NCBI GenBank assembly: GCA_016780605.1
Contig: JADHLS010000003.1
Location: 1 to 22,609, forward strand
From: Reyranella sp.
GTDB taxonomy: Bacteria > Pseudomonadota > Alphaproteobacteria > Reyranellales > Reyranellaceae
Direction of reading: 5' to 3'
Length of the DNA: 22,609 bases
The stretch's first letter is position 1. Each line of letters opens with the position of its first letter. Shown one piece after another: positions 16,546 to 22,609 of this stretch. A program made the translations under genes and the position numbers. The notes beneath the pieces are model-generated. The model was not told where the DNA came from and did not search any database. It worked only from the letters and a program-made list of their open reading frames with translations.

Positions 16546-16574
16546 TTGACTTAAGCGAGGCCAAGGCTCATATG
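16546..16574 (+). promoter_or_regulatory. Candidate promoter of the helicase gene
   Basis: TTGACT (16546-16551) matches the -35 consensus at five of six bases. CATATG (16569-16574) follows after 17 bases as a modest -10. Transcription would start near 16581 and give a leader of about 84 bases, which agrees with the structured elements found there. Confidence 0.4.
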
Positions 16575-16585
16575 AGGGCCGCCAG

Positions 16586-16597
16586 CGGTCCGGACCG
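16586..16597. promoter_or_regulatory. 12-bp palindrome near the predicted transcript start
   Basis: CGGTCCGGACCG is perfectly self-complementary and lies just after the predicted start of transcription of the helicase gene. It could be a repressor site or a hairpin at the 5' end of the mRNA. Confidence 0.3.
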
Positions 16598-16627
16598 AAT
16601 CTTCAGGCCTAGAGGAGACCGCTCCAC

Positions 16628-16650
16628 AGTCCAGCGGAAGAATGGACTAA
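16628..16650 (+). promoter_or_regulatory. Leader hairpin with a two-codon mini-ORF
   Basis: AGTCCA and TGGACT (16628-16633, 16643-16648) can pair around a 9-base purine-rich loop. The right arm also contains ATG GAC TAA (16642-16650), a start codon, one sense codon and a stop, preceded by a GGAAG stretch. It ends 14 bases before the helicase start, so it could affect ribosome loading there. Confidence 0.25.
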
Positions 16651-16664
16651 GTCACGGAAATTAA

Positions 16665-18200
<1,536 letters not shown>

Positions 18201-18202
18201 AG

Positions 18203-18226
18203 TGGTCCCCGGAACGCAGGGGACCA
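18203..18226 (+). promoter_or_regulatory. Hairpin covering the ribosome-binding site of the next gene
   Basis: TGGTCCCC (18203-18210) pairs perfectly with GGGGACCA (18219-18226) around an 8-base loop. The right arm contains the GGGGA ribosome-binding sequence and the A of the start codon of the Lrp-like gene. Ribosomes finishing the helicase gene at 18200 would reach and open this stem, so it could couple the two genes. Confidence 0.45.
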
Positions 18227-18465
18227 TGCAGACCATCTTCATCATGGTGAAATGCGAGCTCGGTAAGGCCTACGACGTGGCCGACGATGCTTGCGGTGTC
18301 GAGCGGGTGTCGGAGGTCTACTCGACCTCGGGCCAGTACGACCTTCTCATGAAGTGCTATCTCGACGACAAGACCGACATCGGCCATTTCGTCACCAGCC
18401 AGATCCAGACGCTGGCCGGCGTGAAGGACACCTTCACCCTCATCACCTTCAAGGCGTTCAGCTGA
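18226..18465 (+). CDS. Stand-alone Lrp/AsnC ligand-binding (RAM) domain protein
   Basis: A 79-residue protein made only of the C-terminal ligand-binding fold of Lrp/AsnC regulators, with no helix-turn-helix. Family features are the IMVKCELGKAYDV first strand/helix, the VYSTSGQYDLLMK core and the LAGVKDTFTLITFK last strand. Such proteins form rings and bind amino acids, or modify full-length Lrp-type regulators. The start at 18226 has AGGGG immediately upstream; the frame upstream (from 18166) is inside the helicase gene. The next gene starts two bases after this stop. Confidence 0.85.
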   Translation: MQTIFIMVKCELGKAYDVADDACGVERVSEVYSTSGQYDLLMKCYLDDKTDIGHFVTSQIQTLAGVKDTFTLITFKAFS

Positions 18466-18467
18466 CG

Positions 18468-19007
18468 ATGGCCGACCGGCCTTCGTTCGCCAGGCAACTG
18501 GAGCGCGGCATCGAGTCCCTGATCATGGGCAGCCGATGGCTGCAGGCGCCGCTCTATATCGGGTTGATGTTCGTTCTCGGCGTGGTGGTGGTGAAGTTCC
18601 CCTTCAAGCTGTGGTACCTGGTGCAGCGGGCTCTGATCGTCGAGGAAGGTGACCTTGTGCTCGCCGTGCTGTCCCTGGTCGACCTCATTCTGGTCGCCAA
18701 TCTCGTGGTCATGGTGATCATCTCGGGCTACGAGAACTTCGTCAGCCATATCGACTCCGACATCACGACCGACAAGCTGAGCTGGTTCGGCAAGCTCGAT
18801 GCCGGATCGATCAAGATCAAGCTGGCGAGTTCGATCGTGGCGATCTCCTCGATCCATCTGCTGCAGCGCTTTCTCGAGGCCAATACGGTCGCCAACGACA
18901 AGCTCTACGTGCTGATCATCATGCACCTGGCCTTCGTGCTGTCGGCCCTGGTCCTCACCTACATCGACCGCCTGTCGTCGGCCAAGAAGGTCGACGCCGG
19001 TCACTAG
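18468..19007 (+). CDS. UPF0114 (YqhA-type) membrane protein
   Basis: A 179-residue inner-membrane protein with three or four hydrophobic helices. The typical family blocks are an N-terminal amphipathic LERGIESLIMGSRWL, ISGYENFVSHI in the middle, and KIKLASSIVAISSIHLLQRF near the third helix. The function of the family is unsettled. The two-base spacing from the Lrp-like gene implies an operon with it and probably with the helicase. Confidence 0.88.
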   Translation: MADRPSFARQLERGIESLIMGSRWLQAPLYIGLMFVLGVVVVKFPFKLWYLVQRALIVEEGDLVLAVLSLVDLILVANLVVMVIISGYENFVSHIDSDITTDKLSWFGKLDAGSIKIKLASSIVAISSIHLLQRFLEANTVANDKLYVLIIMHLAFVLSALVLTYIDRLSSAKKVDAGH

Positions 19008-19016
19008 GCCACCGCG

Positions 19017-19124
19017 CTAGCCGTGGTGAGCCAGCGCTTCCAGCGTCGCGATCAGCACTTGAACGATGGTCAGTGCCCCGATGACCAGGCCGGCGGCGAT
19101 CCCGAAATCCTTGTTGATGCGCAT
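19017..19124 (-). CDS. Small single-helix membrane protein (35 residues)
   Basis: A short frame: a charged start (MRINKDFG), one hydrophobic helix (about residues 9-29, GLVIGALTIVQVLIATLEAL) and a short AHHG tail. A G-run (GGGGGG) about five bases upstream on the minus strand could serve as ribosome-binding site. It is convergent with the UPF0114 gene, with a nine-base gap. The long version of this frame, back to 19331, would cross low-GC island DNA and is unlikely. No family is recognised. The mix of membrane helix, binding site and GC-biased codons makes it a fair small gene. Confidence 0.5.
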   Translation of the reverse strand: MRINKDFGIAAGLVIGALTIVQVLIATLEALAHHG

Positions 19125-19182
19125 TTCAACCCCCCAACGTTGAGCCGTGCGCTTCCACGCGCGACCGCGTCCCCACAACCCC

Positions 19183-19203
19183 GGCACCGTTCCCCGCGGT
19201 GCC
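19183..19203. repeat. Hairpin upstream of the 35-residue gene
   Basis: GGCACCG and CGGTGCC form a perfect 7-bp stem around a 7-base loop. No T-run follows on either strand. It lies in the 5' leader region of the small membrane-protein gene, within the noncoding stretch 19125-19287, where nothing else was found. Confidence 0.3.
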
Positions 19204-19282
19204 TGGATCTGTATAGGCCGACGGCGCGTAACGTGTGTTTCGAGAATCCGCTTTGTTGGTATGAACTGTTTCCACCGGTTTG

Positions 19283-19318
19283 GTTGATCAAGACCTCGAA
19301 CTTGCCGGCGTTGGTGCA
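19283..19318. repeat. Left copy of a 36-bp direct repeat: amidohydrolase 3'-end remnant
   Basis: This copy and the one at 22302-22337 agree at 29 of 36 positions without gaps. The shared blocks are GTTGATCA, GAACTT, CCGGC and TTGGTGCA. Read on the minus strand it encodes CTNAGKFEVLIN, against CTNAGKFYGLIN at the end of the amidohydrolase gene, and several base differences are silent. It marks the left edge of the low-GC segment. It may be an attachment site or a leftover of a second amidohydrolase gene. Confidence 0.65.
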
Positions 19319-19923
19319 TTAACCACAGCATCGCCCAAGCCCAGCCTTTCGATATTATCTCGCTCCCACAACTGAACTCTAGAAGCTGCGTCTTCAGGGC
19401 TTGTTCTCAACTCCGTAACAAAGGGGACGACGTGATTGTGCAACTTGGGAGGCAGATCTTCCAGGGAAATACTCTCAAATACCTTAATGCACTCATGCAC
19501 ATTCCCAACCATGTAGTGGGTCAAGGCAAGGTCCATCCTAAAATTCACCATCGTATTGCCGGCCATCCAGTTGACGTGCTCTAAGAACTCCTTCGGCCCC
19601 TTAACTTTGCGAAGATAGCTTAAATGTCCAGGAGACATGGAAGCTGCGATGCGCTCCGCGGCTTCACTCAATTTGGACCGAGTTAAGTGGACCGGTTCAC
19701 CGTCCGATATCCTCTTACTGTAGTCCAAGATGATTGTATTGGTTGGTAGGTATAGCGGCATGATTACTCGCCAGAGATAGTACATCTCCTTCACGGTGGT
19801 TCGTTCAAACAGAAAGCCTCTTAGGATGTGTTCGGTCGGAAGAACAACCAGAACGTCCTTACAAAGCTGTGTACCTCTCAGCTTGCGTTGTATAAGCCGA
19901 AGTGTGGCGCGTTGGATGCTCAT
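19288..19923 (-). CDS. Uncharacterised protein, probable immunity partner of the upstream toxin-like gene
   Basis: A 211-residue soluble protein without a signal peptide or a family I recognise. It is mostly helical, with a conserved-looking front part (VLVVLPTEHILRGFLFERT, then LWRVIMPLY). The ATG overlaps the stop of the nuclease-domain gene (ATGA), so the two are made together, as toxin-immunity pairs often are. The immunity role is inferred from that context. GC content is clearly lower than in the core genes. The last ten codons (APTPASSRS and stop) lie inside the left 36-bp repeat, read in another frame than the amidohydrolase remnant, so the present C-terminus was probably created at the junction. 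Confidence 0.75.
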   Translation of the reverse strand: MSIQRATLRLIQRKLRGTQLCKDVLVVLPTEHILRGFLFERTTVKEMYYLWRVIMPLYLPTNTIILDYSKRISDGEPVHLTRSKLSEAAERIAASMSPGHLSYLRKVKGPKEFLEHVNWMAGNTMVNFRMDLALTHYMVGNVHECIKVFESISLEDLPPKLHNHVVPFVTELRTSPEDAASRVQLWERDNIERLGLGDAVVNAPTPASSRS

Positions 19924-21584
19924 CTGAGGATTGCGTTTCCGCTCGCATATCGAAGTTCGATCACGGGAATGTCCTTTCGTTTTACTGCGTCCCTAAGCTC
20001 CTGAACTCGCGATGGCGTTAACTTGGCATTCCCGGTCTTGAGATCATAGATGGCGATCGGAATTCCAGATGGATCGCGCAAAACAATATCGGTTCTCACA
20101 CTCCCCTCTAGCCCATATCGGACTATACGTCCCACGTCGAAGCTCTGCTCGACTCCCTCCTCGCGGATGCCGGGAATGTTCAGCGCTCTAACCCGCTTTG
20201 CGAACTCAAAGTGTGCCTCGATGCCGAAAATTGGTCCTGAGCCGACACCTAGTGACTCGACGGTCTCAGTAAGGATGGAAAGGAGACGGTCGGTTGTACG
20301 ATCGATCCTTGGATTGCCTAGTATGACATTGTTCTGCTGAATGACCTGGGCATATTGCGCCCCGGGAATCAGTGGCTCGGGATATGCGTCTGACATTGAA
20401 GCGCTGCTGCTTGGGGCCCCTTGATTGTTGACCTCAGACAGATTTGCGAGCTGCAAGGGTAGGTTGCGGGCAGGATACGGGTAGGCGACCGCTGGGCCGA
20501 CCGGCTGATCTCCGTACTGAATGTTTGTCGGCCGAGCGGAGTTGGTGCCATATGACTGATAGGGCGCATTCTCGGATGCGATGGCGGGAAAGCTTGCGAC
20601 TACGGAGCTGCGGGTGCCAGTTGTGGCCGGTGCCTCTTTGCGGGCGACCACGTCCTTGAGCCCGACGCTAAAGATCGGCTCTTGGTCAAAGGACGAACTG
20701 CGATTGCTAGGTGCGTGCTCGCGCACAGCGTCATTACGAGCGTTTGCTAGGACGAAGTTGTTATCTGCGATTGAAGCGACCCACGGCGCTGCGAGGTTTG
20801 GCAGTGCCATTGGCGCATTGCGTGAATCGTCCAAGTTCATGTGCCCACCTATTTCGGAATACACTTGGCCTCTCATCGGTGCGGGAGGTTGGATTCTCCA
20901 TGTTGCTTGTTGAACCGCCTGTTGGGCGTTAGGAACCCGAGCAGGGACGGTGCTGGGCGTCTGCGACTGCGCGTCGGTGTTAGAAGCGGGCCATTCTTCA
21001 GTGTCAGATGATGGCCACTCTTCTGCATCAGCGGATGGCCATTCTTCAGCATCGGGCGGTGCATCAGTGCTTGGATCCCGTGGCGCGCTCGTCCCGTCGA
21101 CATAGGGCGCTGCGTAGGGCGCGGTGCGTTGTCCGGTCAGCGAATCGAAGGCCGTCCACGGCAATGGCATTGTCGGAGGCTGATGGGGCCACGTGGGAAC
21201 CGCAGATTGCGGAAGCGTCCCGTCGAACCAAGGCGTGCCCTGGCGCGGTACACCGCTATCGCCTTCGATCGGGCCACCCGGCACGGAATCTTCAACCCGA
21301 AGGTTGAAGCCAGGGACATCGTCCTGTGTTGCGGCTCGGAAGCCGGCCAAGCCGGTCGGCGGGAACGACCGAGCAAAGAGTTGCGGACTCGGCGTGGAAG
21401 AGTTGAGGATTTGGCGCACAAGCGCCGTGCTGGAAGAACTTGGTGCCACCGGTCTCGATGGCATGCCATAAGGCCAGGTGCTGACGCTCGGAAAGCTGTC
21501 GTCCTCGAGGTTAAAACCCCGCACGTCGTTCTCGGGCCTGAGGTGAAATCCAGGCACGAAGGGACGAAAGTAACGATTGAACAT
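19920..21584 (-). CDS. Toxin-like protein with C-terminal PD-(D/E)xK nuclease-type domain
   Basis: A 554-residue protein. The N-terminus has repeated PGF(H/N)LR-type motifs (10-15, 90-95; also RGFNLED near 22-28). The middle (about 40-400) is a disordered Pro/Ser/Ala-rich body with three DAEEWPS repeats (178-200). The last 150 residues are compact and end in a restriction-endonuclease-like core: a helix with E456/E460, RTDIVLRD (D499) and AIYDLKTG (D514, K516). This layout, a variable N-terminus, a long linker and a C-terminal nuclease followed by an overlapping small gene, is that of polymorphic toxins. No secretion signal is visible. The start at 21584 was chosen for GGAG eight bases upstream; the ATG at 21605 has no such site. 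GC is low for the window, indicating transfer. Confidence 0.75.
   Translation of the reverse strand: MFNRYFRPFVPGFHLRPENDVRGFNLEDDSFPSVSTWPYGMPSRPVAPSSSSTALVRQILNSSTPSPQLFARSFPPTGLAGFRAATQDDVPGFNLRVEDSVPGGPIEGDSGVPRQGTPWFDGTLPQSAVPTWPHQPPTMPLPWTAFDSLTGQRTAPYAAPYVDGTSAPRDPSTDAPPDAEEWPSADAEEWPSSDTEEWPASNTDAQSQTPSTVPARVPNAQQAVQQATWRIQPPAPMRGQVYSEIGGHMNLDDSRNAPMALPNLAAPWVASIADNNFVLANARNDAVREHAPSNRSSSFDQEPIFSVGLKDVVARKEAPATTGTRSSVVASFPAIASENAPYQSYGTNSARPTNIQYGDQPVGPAVAYPYPARNLPLQLANLSEVNNQGAPSSSASMSDAYPEPLIPGAQYAQVIQQNNVILGNPRIDRTTDRLLSILTETVESLGVGSGPIFGIEAHFEFAKRVRALNIPGIREEGVEQSFDVGRIVRYGLEGSVRTDIVLRDPSGIPIAIYDLKTGNAKLTPSRVQELRDAVKRKDIPVIELRYASGNAILR
20982..21053. repeat. Three tandem 24-bp repeats within the toxin-like gene
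   Basis: Three adjacent 24-base units (20982-21005, 21006-21029, 21030-21053) share the core GATGGCCA(T/C)TCTTC with a few changes. On the minus strand they encode three eight-residue DAEEWPS-like units. The number of units could change by slippage without breaking the frame. Confidence 0.7.
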
Positions 21585-21676
21585 CAGTGCATCTCCAACC
21601 GCCAATGAAGTTCGTGGCGGTTAACGGAGCACTCTACGCCTTCACCCTTTGGCCTCTTGGGCGGCGTGCACCAAAT

Positions 21677-21994
21677 TCAATCTTTGTCGGGATTGTCGAT
21701 GTCCGGCACATAGTCGGCCATGTCGGCATCGACATTGGCTTTGAGCGCCCGAAATTCTTCGAGGCAGCGTTCGGCCATGCGCTCTGAAACCGTCAGATGC
21801 CAGCGCTGGGAGGCGGCAAGAGCCACGCGCCGAATAACTGACCGGCGAATGCCGGGCGCGATTCTGAGAGGGCCAGGAAAATAACGCCGGCCCTGTAGAA
21901 TTCCCTCCTCGATTGCTGCCTGGATATCCCCCAACTGCCTGTCGAGAACGTCGGGATGGGCATCCCGCGTTCGATCCAAATCCGCCCACAGCAT
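21677..21994 (-). CDS. Hypothetical protein, N-terminally interrupted by a frameshift
   Basis: The intact frame from the ATG at 21994 gives 105 residues (from MLWADLDRTRD to DIDNPDKD), mostly helical, with an arginine-rich middle (GIRRSVIRRVALAASQRW). The same frame stays open upstream to 22216 with no ATG, GTG or TTG and would encode KRGGARRGAGRKPLLTSEQ, a basic GARxGAGRKP motif often seen at the N-terminus of phage small-terminase-like and other DNA-binding proteins. So the natural gene probably started at 22173 and is broken by one base (see 21995-22173). Whether the 105-residue piece is translated is unclear. No family is recognised. It lies upstream of the toxin-like gene on the same strand. 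Confidence 0.5.
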   Translation of the reverse strand: MLWADLDRTRDAHPDVLDRQLGDIQAAIEEGILQGRRYFPGPLRIAPGIRRSVIRRVALAASQRWHLTVSERMAERCLEEFRALKANVDADMADYVPDIDNPDKD

Positions 21995-22173
21995 GGGCAG
22001 GTCGTCCTCTGCAAGTATGGCCTGTAGCGCTTTGTCAGAGCGAGCGCGCGTCTCTCGCCAAAGTACATCGTGGATGATCGCACCTATTTCCAGCCTTTGC
22101 TCCGAGGTGAGGAGTGGCTTTCTGCCGGCGCCGCGGCGAGCGCCGCCGCGCTTCGTCGGGGCGTGTCGCTCAT
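21995..22173 (-). other. Frameshifted 5' part of the hypothetical gene
   Basis: An ATG at 22173 opens ATG AGC GAC ACG CCC CGA. If the C tract at 22158-22161 had five instead of four Cs, the frame would read MSDTPPTKRGGARRGAGRKP and run into the 105-residue frame, giving 165 residues. The coherence of that protein argues for a one-base loss: either a true mutation or a homopolymer sequencing error. With 22174-22298 it fills the 304 bases between the intact frame and the amidohydrolase stop. Confidence 0.5.
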
Positions 22174-22235
22174 GGCTCAGTATCGCGCGATCGTTCCATT
22201 GGCGAAATACTGCAGTTTACCAGCTTGGGCGCCCG

Positions 22236-22270
22236 CAAACGAAACGACCGCGCAGGCAACTGCGCGGTCG
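22236..22270 (-). terminator. Intrinsic terminator after the amidohydrolase gene
   Basis: CGACCGCGCA (22245-22254) pairs perfectly with TGCGCGGTCG (22261-22270) around a 6-base loop. On the minus strand it is followed by TTTCGTTTG. It begins 28 bases after the amidohydrolase stop, the normal place for a rho-independent terminator, and separates that gene from the island genes. Confidence 0.75.
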
Positions 22271-22298
22271 GGAATTGATGCCGACGCCGTCGCCAGGC

Positions 22299-22609
22299 TC
22301 AGTTGATCAGCCCGTAGAACTTCCCGGCATTGGTGCAGGTGATCATCTTGGTCACCTCGGGCGAGACCTCGGCGAATTGCTCCTTGATGTACTGCGTCGA
22401 GTTCGGCCACACGCCGTCGCCGTGCGGGTAGTCCGAGCCCCACATCAGGCTTTCCGCGCCCATGTCGTCGATCAGCTTGGCGCCGATGCGGTCGAACTGG
22501 AACGTGGCCTTGCACTGGCGGCGCCAGTAGTCGGATGGCTTCATCTTCAGCCCGAGGTCGGTGAAGCGGTCCTCCCATTCGAAGTCCATGCGGTCGAGCG
22601 CATAGGGGA
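22299..22609 (-). CDS. Amidohydrolase-family protein, 3' part
   Basis: The C-terminal 102 residues of a metal-dependent amidohydrolase of the ACMSD-like (amidohydrolase 2) family; the start lies beyond the window edge. The signature is LMWGSDYPHGDGVWPNS, in which the aspartate of GSDYP is the metal-binding residue of the last barrel strand. The end (TCTNAGKFYGLIN) is the usual helix closing the barrel. Such enzymes decarboxylate or hydrolyse aromatic or cyclic acids; the substrate cannot be named. Its last twelve codons form the right copy of the 36-bp repeat, and a terminator follows. Confidence 0.88.
   Translation of the reverse strand, partial: PYALDRMDFEWEDRFTDLGLKMKPSDYWRRQCKATFQFDRIGAKLIDDMGAESLMWGSDYPHGDGVWPNSTQYIKEQFAEVSPEVTKMITCTNAGKFYGLIN
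22302..22337. repeat. Right copy of the 36-bp direct repeat, inside the amidohydrolase 3' end
   Basis: It matches the copy at 19283-19318 at 29 of 36 positions in the same orientation. Here it is functional coding sequence, ending just before the stop codon. The two copies enclose about 3.0 kb of lower-GC DNA. Confidence 0.65.

Noticed and set aside
19183..19203. Hairpin as an intrinsic terminator
   Set aside because: No T-run follows on either strand, and it lies in a leader rather than after a stop codon.
19125..19331. Upstream extension of the 35-residue gene to 104 residues
   Set aside because: The extension crosses the island junction and the left repeat, with codon use unlike a gene; a binding site lies right before the short start.
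20982..21053. Short regularly spaced repeats as a CRISPR array
   Set aside because: The 24-bp units are directly adjacent with no spacers and are in-frame coding repeats.
19240..22300. tRNA-anchored integrative element with integrase
   Set aside because: No tRNA gene, integrase or transposase is visible in or beside the island; only the gene-end repeat supports mobility.
22070..22306. 78-codon plus-strand frame across the frameshifted gene and the terminator
   Set aside because: It runs through a perfect terminator hairpin and into the amidohydrolase end; no binding site or motif supports it.

Overview
The window is a GC-rich, tightly packed piece of an aerobic alphaproteobacterial chromosome. 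The gene content suggests this: an electron transfer flavoprotein-ubiquinone oxidoreductase, a Cox15-type heme A synthase, the MEP-pathway kinase IspE, an RhlE-like helicase and xanthine-dehydrogenase-type oxidoreductases. A soil or rhizosphere Rhodospirillales/Hyphomicrobiales relative (Reyranella- or Bradyrhizobium-like) would fit, but the genus cannot be fixed from the sequence alone. No rRNA, tRNA, CRISPR array, transposase or integrase was seen.

Core part, about 1-19,124. (i) The 3' end of a molybdenum hydroxylase large subunit (1-819) is followed by a spacer with two hairpins that share the same arm. (ii) A leftward MetX-like alpha/beta hydrolase and a family-4-like uracil-DNA glycosylase are coupled by an ATGA overlap. 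They diverge from (iii) a rightward run of ETF-QO, a secreted TPR protein and ispE. (iv) A leftward pair follows: heme A synthase, then a Sel1/peptidoglycan-binding protein. (v) A rightward 1162-residue flavo-iron-sulfur oxidoreductase looks like a GltD/NfnB-type module fused to a PyrK/NfnA-type module, and a cupin follows it. (vi) A MATE exporter and a SAM methyltransferase overlap on the minus strand, with a second small cupin diverging from them. (vii) An RhlE-like DEAD-box helicase with a structured leader is followed by a stand-alone Lrp/AsnC ligand-binding domain and a UPF0114 membrane protein. A 35-residue single-helix membrane protein faces that group.

Accessory part, about 19,283-22,300. 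GC content and codon choice drop sharply here. The segment holds a 554-residue protein with a long disordered body and a C-terminal PD-(D/E)xK-like nuclease domain, an ATGA-coupled 211-residue partner that is probably its immunity protein, and a small gene broken by one base in a C tract. The segment is bracketed by an imperfect 36-bp direct repeat (29/36 identical). The right copy is the last codons of an amidohydrolase gene. The left copy still encodes nearly the same peptide in the equivalent frame. I read this as a small toxin-immunity island inserted at, or recombined into, the 3' end of an amidohydrolase gene. This is the most interesting signal in the window.

Most gene identities rest on visible motifs. 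Promoters, operators and the toxin/immunity assignment are inferences.
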